Source: Acidaminobacter sp964416305 | GTDB taxonomy: Bacteria > Bacillota > Clostridia > Peptostreptococcales > Acidaminobacteraceae | DNA length: 64,000 nt | Reading direction: 5' to 3' | Assembly (NCBI GenBank): GCA_964416305.1 | Contig: CAYQDM010000005.1 | Span: 1-64,000, forward strand | Shown here: piece by piece, positions 34,919-43,879 of the stretch | Numbering within the stretch: position 1 is the first letter of the stretch | Layout: each line of letters opens with the position of its first letter | Notes under the pieces: model-generated | What the model was told of the DNA's origin: nothing | What the model saw: the letters and a program-made list of their open reading frames with translations, nothing else | Databases searched by the model: none | Program-made: the position numbers and the translations under genes

Positions 34919-35773
34919 TTAAAACGATGGGAAGAGGTTTTCAGCTTCTCTGATCCATTCGAGTCTATGGTCAAATTTGAGCACATAGTCTTTACCTTTA
35001 TCACCGGCTAAACCCCAGAGCAGATATTCAACACAGCCAGGTACAGCCATGGACGTATGATAGCCTTTCGGCAGCGCTACTGCACAAAGATCATCTTCAA
35101 TGACATTGAATTCATCCCATCTTGGCTCCAACTCATAGGAATGCTGAATGACATAACCGCCCCTCGGTCCATAAACCTTGAAGGAAAATACTTCCTCAAG
35201 TTCCGTTTCGTCGTTTGTGTCATAATCATGTCTGTGAGCTGGGAATCCAATCCAACCGCCCGGTGTTGATACTGATTCTCCAATGATTAGTTTCTTTGTA
35301 ATAGTGTCATTGTTTTGCCCCGGAGGTCCAAAGACAAAACGGTACTTCCTCTTCATATTCATTGCGCCCGGCGTGCCTTCATCCACATTGTCAGGGGTAC
35401 AGAAATAGGGAGGATTGCCTTCTGCGCATGGCGCACAGAAGACTCTGGCTTCCATGCCTTTTTCAGTACTCAGGATCATCTTGCTTCCGGGCGGCATATA
35501 AACCGCATGGGGCCGCTCTTTGTAGACACTCTTACGAACGCCCTGCCGATTGTTAATGTGAGTTTCACCGTTCCACTCAACAGAGATCGTCATATCACCT
35601 TCGATTAGAACGAGTACGATTTCTTCGCCTACTATGTCTCGCTCCATTGCTTCGCCCGCTTTGAGAAGAACCCTGTCAAAGCCCATAAATTTTAACTTTG
35701 AATTTTCTGAAGTGATAACGCGTTCATACTGCTCTTCGCCTTTAAACCTATGCAAACTGGTATGCTCATTCAT
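34919..35773 (-). CDS. IolB/KduI-like cupin isomerase
   Basis: The 284-residue bicupin resembles 5-deoxy-glucuronate isomerase (IolB), which opens the ring product of myo-inositol degradation. Recognisable blocks are a central GGWIGFPAHRHD with metal-binding histidines, ELEEVFSFKVYGPRGGYVIQHSY and VALPKGYHTSMAVPGC, which are close to the IolB pattern. No other inositol genes (iolA, C, D, E, G) are nearby, so the substrate may be another deoxy-uronic or keto-sugar acid. The ATG at 35773 fits better than the in-frame TTG three codons before. Confidence 0.85.
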   Translation of the reverse strand: MNEHTSLHRFKGEEQYERVITSENSKLKFMGFDRVLLKAGEAMERDIVGEEIVLVLIEGDMTISVEWNGETHINNRQGVRKSVYKERPHAVYMPPGSKMILSTEKGMEARVFCAPCAEGNPPYFCTPDNVDEGTPGAMNMKRKYRFVFGPPGQNNDTITKKLIIGESVSTPGGWIGFPAHRHDYDTNDETELEEVFSFKVYGPRGGYVIQHSYELEPRWDEFNVIEDDLCAVALPKGYHTSMAVPGCVEYLLWGLAGDKGKDYVLKFDHRLEWIREAENLFPSF

Positions 35774-35820
35774 GATGATCAACCTCTTTTCAAATAATGT
35801 GCGTCATAAACCACTAATGA

Positions 35821-37719
35821 TTAAGATAACTTAATCCATTCCAACTCAAGTTCAACAAGTTTTGCAGGCGTTGGAACACCTTCTGTGTCCCAGCCACAAA
35901 TGCTGTAATAGTTATCAATAAAGTTCCTGAATTCTTGTTTGTCAAGAAACTGTCCCTTTCTCGCGCCGTTTCCAAGCGGCTCAAAGCAGCGTTCAGGGAG
36001 TCTGTCATCCGCAGCGGTAAATCCTTCTCTGACATTGAAGCATCTTGCCATGTTGTTGGCTCTCTCACCAAGCATCATAAGCTCATACATGCTAATTTTC
36101 CAGCCGGTAACAGCACCGACAACTTCAATGAATTTATCAAACGGGAAGGTAAAGGCGGGTGCCATGACAAGATTGCACATCCCAGTGCTGTTATTTAAGC
36201 TGCAGACCTGTTGAAGCTTGTAAAACAGTCTCAATTTTTCATTTGTCAGCGCAACCATGTCGACAGGTTCGTGGATTCCAATTGGCGCAACGTTTTCGAG
36301 CGCAATCGTGTAGTCTGCAAATCCACCGTCGTGAGCGATTTCAAGATGATCAGCGCCTGTTGGAGAAATTGCGAATCCTAAACCAACGCCTGTCTTACCC
36401 CTTGGATCATGTGCCGCGAACTCCTGGCCTTTTACTTCCATAGCGAATTTATCACTGTCATGTCCCAGTACTTTTGCAGCTTTTGCCACGCCTTCGCCAA
36501 GCAGTTTGCCAATAGCTTCGCCGTTGGCAATCATGTCGATCATCTTCAGCATAGAATCGATATTACCAAAGTTGAGTTTTACGCCATTTGTATCTTTGTC
36601 CGTTATGATGCCCTTTTCATAGCATTCCATTGCAAAACCAATCACAACCGAGGTAGACACCGTATCCAGACCGACCGCATTGCACATTTCATGAGCTTTT
36701 GAAATTGCAGGAAGATCTGAGATACCGCAAATCGAGCCAAATCCACCAATGGTCTCATACTCAGGTCCGCCATAAATTGGGTCCACGTTATATTCCGTAC
36801 CGCTGACGACCCGTTTACATCTGACAGGGCAAGCATAACAACCTTCGTTTTTAAGCAATATGGTGTCCGTCATGGTCTCGCCATAAAATTTTTCAGCGTC
36901 TTTAAATTCACCGTCTCTCCAGTTATAGCTAGGGAGTGTCCCAGTGTTTTGAAGGCCTGAAATCGAATGCGCCGTTCCATATTTATTTAAACGTACATTG
37001 CTTGTGTTGTTTTTCCAGTTTTCACCGAACCATTTGACATGTTCCTTCACTGCTTCAGGGTCTGCAACCGGCATATCCAGTGTTCCACGAACTGCGATCC
37101 CTCTGAGTTTCTTTGAGCCAAAGACTGCGCCCATACCCGTTCTTCCGTTGGCATGTTTTAAATTGTTTAAAACACAAGCATACTTGACCAGCTTTTCACC
37201 CGCCGGACCAGTCTGGGCAATAACGATTTTGTTGTCGCCCAACTCTTCTCGAATCAGCCCTTCAACTTCACCGGTAGATTTCCCTGTCAAATGGGAGGCA
37301 TCTCGAATCTCAACCTTTTCGTTGTGAATCCATAGGTAAACAGGTTTTTCGGATACCCCAGAAATGATAATGCCAATGTATCCGGCTTTTGCGAGTTGAG
37401 GTCCCCAAAATCCACCCGCCTCTGATTCTGCAAACCCATTAGTCAATGGCGATTTTGAAGCAATCGTATATCTGGAGGCGCCTGGGATCAAAGTTCCGGT
37501 CAAAACACTGCAGGTAATGACCAATAGATTTTCTGCACCCAGCGGATCAATGCCTGGGTTAAGTTCATTGAGCAAGAAGTAAGTTGCCAATGCACCGCCG
37601 CCATAATAGCGTCTGAGAATTCTTTCTTCTATCATTTCAGTTTTAACTTCACCAGTGGTCAGATTAACTCTCAATAGCTTTCTGCCCTCCTTTAAAGGAG
37701 GAATTAACACGTTTTCCAT
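35821..37719 (-). CDS. aor: tungsten-type aldehyde:ferredoxin oxidoreductase
   Basis: The 632-residue enzyme belongs to the AOR family, which oxidises aldehydes to acids with ferredoxin using a tungsten- or molybdenum-bispterin and a 4Fe-4S cluster. It has the N-terminal LLRVNLTTGEV and RYYGGGALATYFLL, SPLTNGFAESEAGGFWGPQLAKAGY, the cluster cysteines in GCYACPVRCKR (about residues 292-300) and a later cysteine in SLNNSTGMCNLV, and the pterin-binding AAHDPRGKTGVGLGFAISPTGADH. GAGG precedes the ATG. A MoaD/ThiS-like gene at 45.4 kb may serve its cofactor. It would oxidise the aldehyde made by the nearby aldolase. Confidence 0.95.
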   Translation of the reverse strand: MENVLIPPLKEGRKLLRVNLTTGEVKTEMIEERILRRYYGGGALATYFLLNELNPGIDPLGAENLLVITCSVLTGTLIPGASRYTIASKSPLTNGFAESEAGGFWGPQLAKAGYIGIIISGVSEKPVYLWIHNEKVEIRDASHLTGKSTGEVEGLIREELGDNKIVIAQTGPAGEKLVKYACVLNNLKHANGRTGMGAVFGSKKLRGIAVRGTLDMPVADPEAVKEHVKWFGENWKNNTSNVRLNKYGTAHSISGLQNTGTLPSYNWRDGEFKDAEKFYGETMTDTILLKNEGCYACPVRCKRVVSGTEYNVDPIYGGPEYETIGGFGSICGISDLPAISKAHEMCNAVGLDTVSTSVVIGFAMECYEKGIITDKDTNGVKLNFGNIDSMLKMIDMIANGEAIGKLLGEGVAKAAKVLGHDSDKFAMEVKGQEFAAHDPRGKTGVGLGFAISPTGADHLEIAHDGGFADYTIALENVAPIGIHEPVDMVALTNEKLRLFYKLQQVCSLNNSTGMCNLVMAPAFTFPFDKFIEVVGAVTGWKISMYELMMLGERANNMARCFNVREGFTAADDRLPERCFEPLGNGARKGQFLDKQEFRNFIDNYYSICGWDTEGVPTPAKLVELELEWIKLS

Positions 37720-37749
37720 TATCTAAGCCTCGCTTTCCAACAAGTTGTA

Positions 37750-38721
37750 TTATGTAGTTTTTAATACTTTTCGATTGACTATATTCTTTGGTTCCGTATC
37801 AGACAGGAAATCAACAATGCCTTGAGCAGAGTGTGTTGCCATTGCACAGAGCGCCTCGTGCGTCAAAGCCGCGTTGTGCGGAGAAACAATGATGTTGTCA
37901 AGCTGAAACAACGGATGATCCTGAGCCGGCGGCTCTTCAGCGAATACATCCAGTGCCGCACCTTTAATCTGCTGGTTCTTCAGCGCCTCATACAACGCGT
38001 CCTCATCCACAATATGCCCGCGAGCGACATTGATAAGATAAGACTCTGACTTCATCTTAGACAGGGCGGCTTTGCCAAACATTCCTCTGGTATCATTCGT
38101 CAGCGGAACGTGAATTGAAACAATATCTGAGCGTGTTAAAACATCATCCAAGGTCTCAACGAGCTCGATCCGCTCACTCGATGCAAATACTCTGCTTTCT
38201 TCTGAAATAAACGGGTCATAGGCGATCACTTGAACATTTAGGGATTTAATCTTCGCAGCCAGCAATTTTGATATGCGTCCCAGACCAACCAAACCTATAA
38301 CTTTTCCATTGATTTCAGTACAAGGATACTGATTTCTTGCCCTAAAGTCCCCGTTTCTCAATTTGCGGTCTAAAAACAACAAGTTTTTAGAAAGTGCCAT
38401 AATCAATGCGAAGGCATGCTCTGCAACAGCATTTATATTCGCTTCCGGTGCGTTTACAACCATAATTCCGTACTGCGTCGCCGCCTCAACATCAATATTG
38501 TCCACACCAATGCCGTGTTTTGCGACAATTTTGAGTTTCGGAAGCGCCGCCATCATCTCGCTGGTCACATAGGCTGAACGCACAAGCATGGCATCACAGT
38601 CCTGTGCCTCTTTCACAATTGTCTGCGCTTCTGCTGCCGTTCCGCGGACTACTTCTGCCACTGACTCCAAAAGTTTAATGCCGTCCGGATGAATTGGTTC
38701 TGTTAGGAATACCTTATACAA
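37750..38721 (-). CDS. D-2-hydroxyacid dehydrogenase (SerA-like)
   Basis: An NAD-binding D-isomer-specific 2-hydroxyacid dehydrogenase of 323 residues, without the ACT domain of long SerA forms. It has VAKHGIGVDNIDV, the dinucleotide motif VIGLVGLGRISKLLA (about residue 145), the catalytic Arg in INVARGHIVDEDAL, and Glu and His in DVFAEEPP and SPHNAALT. Phosphoglycerate, hydroxypyruvate or a C4-C6 2-hydroxyacid are possible substrates. The start is TTG, eight bases after GGGG. It lies between the aldolase and AOR genes. Confidence 0.9.
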   Translation of the reverse strand: MYKVFLTEPIHPDGIKLLESVAEVVRGTAAEAQTIVKEAQDCDAMLVRSAYVTSEMMAALPKLKIVAKHGIGVDNIDVEAATQYGIMVVNAPEANINAVAEHAFALIMALSKNLLFLDRKLRNGDFRARNQYPCTEINGKVIGLVGLGRISKLLAAKIKSLNVQVIAYDPFISEESRVFASSERIELVETLDDVLTRSDIVSIHVPLTNDTRGMFGKAALSKMKSESYLINVARGHIVDEDALYEALKNQQIKGAALDVFAEEPPAQDHPLFQLDNIIVSPHNAALTHEALCAMATHSAQGIVDFLSDTEPKNIVNRKVLKTT

Positions 38722-38760
38722 AGGCTTCGCCCCTTTTCGCGTTGTTAAGCGCTGCCAAAA

Positions 38761-39525
38761 TCATTTCTTGATATCTGCCACTATCTTTTGAGCAGTGGAA
38801 GCAATCATCCCCTGATCCGTGCTGATCAACAAATATTGAACGCCTTTTTTTATATAGTCATCAGCCTGTGCAGGGCTTGAAACAATGCCCACCGCTTTTC
38901 CTGCTCCAATGACTTTATTAATGATCAACTCAATACTTTCAACAACTTTTGGATGGTTAGCTTCACCCATGACGCCAAGAGACTGAGATAAATCCATAGG
39001 ACCAATGAAGATGACATCCAGGTACTCCAGCGTTAAAATTTCGTCCAGGTTCTCCATGCAAGTCGTCGTTTCACAGTGCGCGACTACGAGTGTTTCTTGA
39101 TTGGACAGTGCTACATATTCTTTTTTGTCCATCAAACCGAAGGCAGCGGCTCGAGTAGTTGGAGAAAAACCTCTTTTGCCGATGGGATTGTATTTGACAC
39201 TTTCAATAAGCGATGCGGCTTCATCTTTTGTATCTACGTTAGGTACCTGCACGCCCAATGCCCCGGCATCCAAAGCCTGTAGTATTTCAACAGGTCTGTT
39301 TTCTCTGACTCTCACAATTGGCACGATGCCTGTTGAATCCGCGCTGCGAATCATATTGATCATGCTGTCTCGACTCATTGCAACGTGCTCGTTGTCCAAC
39401 ACTATGAAATCCAGCCCCGAGAAGCCTAGGATCTCAGCAATCGCAGGATCATTTGACTTAACGAAGGTTCCGACGGCAAAGCCGCCATCCTTGATCAGCT
39501 GCTTCAGTTTATTTTTCCGAATCAT
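38761..39525 (-). CDS. HpcH/HpaI-family aldolase
   Basis: The 254-residue class II pyruvate-type aldolase shows GTFVKSNDPAIAEILGFSGLDFIVLDNEH, the QALDAGALGVQVPNVDT block with its metal-site neighbourhood, RGFSPTTRAA and the late DVIFIGPMDLSQSLGVMGE. Family members split 2-keto-3-deoxy acids such as 4-hydroxy-2-oxoheptanedioate or 2-keto-3-deoxy sugar acids into pyruvate (or a related oxoacid) and an aldehyde. In this operon it is the likely carbon-carbon cleaving step. AGGAG precedes the ATG. Confidence 0.93.
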   Translation of the reverse strand: MIRKNKLKQLIKDGGFAVGTFVKSNDPAIAEILGFSGLDFIVLDNEHVAMSRDSMINMIRSADSTGIVPIVRVRENRPVEILQALDAGALGVQVPNVDTKDEAASLIESVKYNPIGKRGFSPTTRAAAFGLMDKKEYVALSNQETLVVAHCETTTCMENLDEILTLEYLDVIFIGPMDLSQSLGVMGEANHPKVVESIELIINKVIGAGKAVGIVSSPAQADDYIKKGVQYLLISTDQGMIASTAQKIVADIKK

Positions 39526-39555
39526 ACACAGTACTCCTTATTTCCCCAAGAGGTG

Positions 39556-40368
39556 CTAATTAGTTTCTATTTTGACACCTGCAGGGTAGTCTTTTTTAAT
39601 ACTGTTTACAAGGTTGACCATTCTCTCAACAATGGCATCTACATACTGATCGCCTTTTTCCTTTGTAGCGAGAGTTGGATCTCCGACAACACCAATTTTA
39701 AGATCCTTGTATTCCGGAGCGCTGACTGTACCTTCATCAAATCTAAGCGGTTTTGAAGAAGTCATTTGAGTTGGACCTGTAAGAAATTCTCTGCTAAGAA
39801 GCGGTGTCGCATATTCTACGACGGCCTTGCTCATATCTGTATATTCCGGGAACAGCGAAAGTGCAATGGAGGTTTCAGCTTCATCTGCATGCCAGAACGG
39901 TGTCTCAAAAATCTGATCATGTACGTCTCTGACAGAGTTCTGGAACATAACTGACAACACATAAAATCCTTCCTGTCCAAGATCCTGAACTGTATAGTTG
40001 GTTACAAAGGCCTGGCCATGTCCAAAGAATAAAATGAACTTATTAAAGCCCGCTACTGCAGCGCCTCTGACAATGTCCTTAATCATAGCCTTGCAAGTAT
40101 CATTAGAAAGCGGAACTGTTCCAGGAAAATTCCAATGATGATGCGGATGTGCGCCATACCACGGACAAGGCATCAGCATAGCTCCAGTTTGTTCTGCAAC
40201 TCTTTCAAGCATTGGGAACAACTGAAGCGTATCATGTCCTGTTGGCAGATGATGGCCGTGCTGTTCAATAGATCCGAGTGGAATGATTGCAATATCACAT
40301 TCTTTTGCTTGATCAACTATTTCGTTCCAACTTTTGTATTGCCACCAATAAGAATTTTGTCCCGGCAT
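39556..40368 (-). CDS. creatininase-family amidohydrolase
   Basis: The 270-residue product has the creatininase metal-ligand motif IIPLGSIEQHGHHLPTGHDT (Glu, His and Asp ligands), HHHWNFPGTVPLS, FFGHGQA and HADEAETS. The family hydrolyses creatinine and also lactams, formamides and other small amides or lactones. It is the first gene after a -24/-12 promoter and so heads the catabolic operon. An upstream TTG is in frame, but AAGGTGG serves the ATG at 40368. The true substrate is unknown. Confidence 0.88.
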   Translation of the reverse strand: MPGQNSYWWQYKSWNEIVDQAKECDIAIIPLGSIEQHGHHLPTGHDTLQLFPMLERVAEQTGAMLMPCPWYGAHPHHHWNFPGTVPLSNDTCKAMIKDIVRGAAVAGFNKFILFFGHGQAFVTNYTVQDLGQEGFYVLSVMFQNSVRDVHDQIFETPFWHADEAETSIALSLFPEYTDMSKAVVEYATPLLSREFLTGPTQMTSSKPLRFDEGTVSAPEYKDLKIGVVGDPTLATKEKGDQYVDAIVERMVNLVNSIKKDYPAGVKIETN

Positions 40369-40434
40369 TTTAGGTCCACCTTTCAATTTTCGTTTTTAGG
40401 TTAAAAACAACTTTCTGACTAACTATATAAATAA

Positions 40435-40449
40435 GCAACTTTAATGCCA
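40435..40449 (-). promoter_or_regulatory. sigma-54 promoter of the creatininase-aldolase-AOR operon
   Basis: On the minus strand TGGCATTAAAGTTGC fits the -24/-12 consensus with the required 10-base GG-to-GC spacing. Transcription would start near 40423, about 55 bases before the ATG of the creatininase gene. Confidence 0.78.
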
Positions 40450-40605
40450 ACTTGCAATTATGATGAGAATAATAGAAAATATTGCAATTTTCAGCTTTTA
40501 TCGAGCAATTATTAGAAATTTGATCCAATTAAATTCCATTATTCAGCCACTCGGTTCGTCAAAGTCTATCCTATAGGGTCCAAATTAGAGAAATGCAATT
40601 CAATC

Positions 40606-40642
40606 GATGCAATTTTGCATCAAAATGATTCACTAATGCATC
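40606..40642. promoter_or_regulatory. paired GATG-N8-CATC dyads (activator sites)
   Basis: GATGCAATTTTGCATC (40606-40621) and GATTCACTAATGCATC (40627-40642) are 16-bp dyads 21 bp apart, 160-210 bp upstream of the -24/-12 promoter. The same pair with the same spacing occurs at 45309-45345. Confidence 0.75.
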
Positions 40643-40670
40643 GCTGATTCGCCAAAACTCTGCTGTATCA

Positions 40671-40703
40671 AAAAAAAGACTGGCCGCACTTCCAGTCTTT
40701 TTT
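40671..40703 (-). terminator. intrinsic terminator after dctM
   Basis: AAGACTGG pairs with CCAGTCTT, with T runs on both strands. On the minus strand it lies 30 bases after the dctM stop and ends the UroD-TRAP operon. Confidence 0.9.
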
Positions 40704-40732
40704 CTTTTAACACATTGCCAGATCACGACCTA

Positions 40733-42019
40733 TTAAATTCTGATGCCTAACATTCGAGGCAAGAAGAGTGAAATTTCAGGCACATAGGTAATCAGCATTA
40801 AGACGCACACCATTACAAATACCCAAGGCCAGATGGTTTTTGCCAAGATGTCAAACCTTACCCGCGAGATTTCGCTGGCCATGAACAAGTTCGCGCCTAC
40901 AGGAGGTGTGACAAAGCCAATCGCGAGGTTCAGAATCATCACCATGCCAAAGTGAACCGGATTGATGCCAATTGCCGTAACCATCGGCAAAAGAATAGGC
41001 GTTAGAATAATGATTGCGGCATTTGTTTCCATGAAGGTTCCAACGATCAGGAGCAGCACGTTAATTAACAACATCAGCAAGATCGTGCTCGAAGTAATGC
41101 TGAGGATCAAATCCGCTATTTTGATAGGCATTTGTGTAATTGCGAGGAGCCTGCCAAACCCTGTTGAGACACCTATAATGAACATAACCGGCGAGCTGAT
41201 ATAAACCGATCGAAAAGCAAGATAAGGGATCTCAGAAATCTTGACTTCCTTATAGATCAGGACACTGATCAGCACACCCAAGAAACATCCCGCGGCGGCC
41301 GCTTCCGTTGGGGTAAACACGCCGCCATAAATTCCACCAAGTACAATCAGCGGAACAGCAAAAGAAGGGATGGCATCTATGAAGATCGCAATGATCTCCT
41401 TCAAGGTATAACGAATGATCACAGGCTTGTAGCCATTCTTCTTGCTGGATATGTAAGTATAAATGCAGAGTGCTGTTCCGACAATAATCCCCACCGGAAA
41501 ACCTGCGGTAAACATTGCAGTGACAGACGTTCCTGCAGCTATGGCGTAAACGACCATACAAATACTAGGCGGAATAATCGTTCCGATAGTCCCTGCCGTA
41601 GCTACCAATGACGCACTATACGCACGATCGTAGCCGGCTTTAACCATTTCAGGGACCATTATCAGTCCTATTGCGGCAACCGTCGCTGAGCCAGTGCCCG
41701 AGATCGCTGCGAAAATCATGCATGCAACGACAGATACAATGCCAAGTCCACCGGTTACATTACCTAAAAATATTTTCGACGTATTGATCAGTCGTTTTGA
41801 AATACCGCCTTTACCCATGATGTCGCCCGCAAAAGTAAACAGCGGTATAGCTACCAAAGGAAATGAATTAAATCCAGATACTATTGCTTTAGTATAGCTC
41901 TCTATCGAGAGCGGGTCATCGCTGAAAATAAGCAGAACTGAAGCAATGGATTGCGCTGCCGCAATCGGGAAAGAGAGAACGAGGAGGACCAGAAATGTGA
42001 CAAATAAGGTTGCAATCAC
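40733..42019 (-). CDS. dctM: TRAP transporter large permease DctM
   Basis: The 428-residue protein is the 12-helix large membrane subunit of a TRAP transporter, with PLFTFAGDIMGKGGISKRLI, AISGTGSATVAAIGLIMVPEM, and the C-terminal NLAIGFVTPPVGANLFMASEIS typical of DctM/SiaM. It uses a sodium or proton gradient to import an acid captured by DctP. The GTG start overlaps dctQ by 4 bp. Confidence 0.96.
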   Translation of the reverse strand: MIATLFVTFLVLLVLSFPIAAAQSIASVLLIFSDDPLSIESYTKAIVSGFNSFPLVAIPLFTFAGDIMGKGGISKRLINTSKIFLGNVTGGLGIVSVVACMIFAAISGTGSATVAAIGLIMVPEMVKAGYDRAYSASLVATAGTIGTIIPPSICMVVYAIAAGTSVTAMFTAGFPVGIIVGTALCIYTYISSKKNGYKPVIIRYTLKEIIAIFIDAIPSFAVPLIVLGGIYGGVFTPTEAAAAGCFLGVLISVLIYKEVKISEIPYLAFRSVYISSPVMFIIGVSTGFGRLLAITQMPIKIADLILSITSSTILLMLLINVLLLIVGTFMETNAAIIILTPILLPMVTAIGINPVHFGMVMILNLAIGFVTPPVGANLFMASEISRVRFDILAKTIWPWVFVMVCVLMLITYVPEISLFLPRMLGIRI

Positions 42020-42669
42020 AGTGATGCACCTCCCCTGTTCTTTTTATATAACCCTAAAGCTTCTTCTTCGATCAATTCTGTGATGCGTTTCGAATCCATA
42101 GCTTCTTTATATTCGAGAGGCATAAAAAATATATCACTCGCACCGGAATACAATCCTCCCCGGTTCAAAAACAATTCATAAGAAGCGTTAAATCGCTTGA
42201 TCTTCCATATAATAGACTGAATCAGCCTAATGAGGGACAAGGTATACCCCGAAACTGCCGCGAAGTATAAGACGTTGAGCGTAATGGGAACTGACTGAAC
42301 CTTATCTCCAAATTTCGCTACAGCTTGCACGTTGCTTACTGCCCCGGTCAAGAAGACGCACATCAAAACCAGCATTGAAATTTCAACTGCAACCACTAAA
42401 ATCTTTCTAAGTTTCTCCGGCAGTCTGTCACGCAGGAAATCTACACCAATCTGTCGATTATTTCGAAATGCATAGGAAATTCCCAAGAACACGATCCAAA
42501 CAAACATAAATACAGAAAACTCTTCGCCCCAGGCAAAACCCGAGCCGTATATGAATCGTTTAATAACCTGAATTGTAATCAGACAAGTCATGACTATAAA
42601 TATTACCATTATGAACAGTGGTTCCAAATTGATATCGAGCCACTTAAGACCTTTTTTTAAAGATGACAT
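42016..42669 (-). CDS. dctQ: TRAP transporter small permease DctQ
   Basis: The small TRAP subunit of 217 residues has four membrane segments, and the family's WGEEFSVFMFVWIVFLGISYAFRNNRQIGVDFL block near residues 42-75. About 45 extra cytoplasmic residues at the C-terminus are longer than usual. It overlaps dctM by 4 bp and follows dctP after a hairpin. Confidence 0.93.
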   Translation of the reverse strand: MSSLKKGLKWLDINLEPLFIMVIFIVMTCLITIQVIKRFIYGSGFAWGEEFSVFMFVWIVFLGISYAFRNNRQIGVDFLRDRLPEKLRKILVVAVEISMLVLMCVFLTGAVSNVQAVAKFGDKVQSVPITLNVLYFAAVSGYTLSLIRLIQSIIWKIKRFNASYELFLNRGGLYSGASDIFFMPLEYKEAMDSKRITELIEEEALGLYKKNRGGASL

Positions 42670-42749
42670 ATCGAACCCCCATTAGCTAAAACGATAATAT
42701 CTGCGAGATGTCATAATGCCCGTTTCACCCAGCAACGCCAGTTTTAATA

Positions 42750-42783
42750 AATTCGGGCTCTAAATCCAACTAGAGCCCGAATT
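42750..42783 (-). other. hairpin between dctP and dctQ
   Basis: AATTCGGGCTCTA and TAGAGCCCGAATT form a perfect 13-bp stem with a short loop 23 bases after the dctP stop. With only a weak T tract on the minus strand it is probably an mRNA 3'-protecting or partial terminator element that raises DctP over DctQM. Confidence 0.7.
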
Positions 42784-42805
42784 CTCTGTCAGAAGTGGTT
42801 ATAGC

Positions 42806-43855
42806 CTATCTGACTTCTTCAACGTATGCCATGACCTTATCAAAGACTTCCTGTCCCGAAATCTTAACAATATTTTCTTCTGTGATCGGTGCCATGATTT
42901 CTTTCATTTTTGCGAGGGTATCTGCTGGAATCTCATTAAATTCGACGCCATAGTCAGCCGCAATAGAGTCGATCAGTTCCTGGGTTGAAGTCACGACTTT
43001 ATCTTGCTGCCAAGCAAATACAGTTGCCAATTCACTTTCGACCATTGCGCGGTCTTCATCGCTTAATGACGCCATGAATTCCTGATTCGCAACCAAGACA
43101 TCTGTTGAAAACATATGATTTGTCAGCGTGACGTACTTCTGGACTTCGTAGAACCTCGCTTCAGAAAAGCTTGTAATCGCACCTTCCTGACCATCTATCA
43201 GATTCTGCTGCAGCGCGCTGAACAGCTCGCCCCATGCCACACTGCTTAGGTTACATCCTACCGCTTCCCAAACTGCGATCTGTACTGGGTTATAACCACG
43301 AATTTTGAGGCCTTTGAAGTCTTCAATCGTATTGATTGGTCGTTTACTGTTGGTCATTTGGCGGAACCCAAGAGGGAAATAGCCTAACCCCTGTAGTCCC
43401 ATTTGTTGATATGTGTCCAGCAAGAACTGACCGCCTTCGCTGTCAAAGAAACGATAGGCATGCGCAGCATCATCAAAGAGAAAATATTGGTCAAGCGTCG
43501 CGAGTTCAGTAATGGTTGTATTCACTGTCAACGGATTTGAAGTCGTCATCTGAATATCGCCGTTTCTGGCTTGATCCATCAATTCAATAGCTGTGCCAAG
43601 CTGACCGCCTGGGAAGAGTTGAACTTCAATATGACCTTCTGACTTAGCTTCAATATTTTCCTTGAACATGTTTAAGGCTTGGAGTGTAGGACTGCTTTCG
43701 CCAGAGATTACTGTCGCGATTTTGATCGTTACTTTTTCAGCGGCAGGCTCAGGTGTAGCTTCAGGCTTAGCCTCTGCCGGAGCACTGTTGCCGCCGCAGG
43801 CAGCGAGTGAGAATACTAGGACGAGTGAAAGCAGTAAAGCGACTAACTTTTTCAT
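42806..43855 (-). CDS. dctP: TRAP transporter solute-binding lipoprotein DctP
   Basis: A 349-residue DctP-family binding protein with a lipoprotein signal (LVFSLAACGG, lipobox Cys about residue 20) and an Ala/Pro/Glu-rich linker. Features include FPGGQLGTAIELMDQARNGDIQM, the LKIRGYNPVQIAVWEAVG segment with the conserved Arg that binds the substrate carboxylate, and LQQNLIDGQEGAITSFSEARFYEVQKYVTLTNH. The Arg supports an organic-acid ligand. It follows the UroD-like gene directly, so the ligand is probably the methylated substrate. Confidence 0.95.
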   Translation of the reverse strand: MKKLVALLLSLVLVFSLAACGGNSAPAEAKPEATPEPAAEKVTIKIATVISGESSPTLQALNMFKENIEAKSEGHIEVQLFPGGQLGTAIELMDQARNGDIQMTTSNPLTVNTTITELATLDQYFLFDDAAHAYRFFDSEGGQFLLDTYQQMGLQGLGYFPLGFRQMTNSKRPINTIEDFKGLKIRGYNPVQIAVWEAVGCNLSSVAWGELFSALQQNLIDGQEGAITSFSEARFYEVQKYVTLTNHMFSTDVLVANQEFMASLSDEDRAMVESELATVFAWQQDKVVTSTQELIDSIAADYGVEFNEIPADTLAKMKEIMAPITEENIVKISGQEVFDKVMAYVEEVR

Positions 43856-43879
43856 TCATTTTCCTCCCTGATTGTTTTA

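Noticed and set aside
37750..38721. Serine-biosynthesis SerA
   Set aside because: Lacks an ACT domain and sits in a catabolic operon; a general D-2-hydroxyacid dehydrogenase call is safer.
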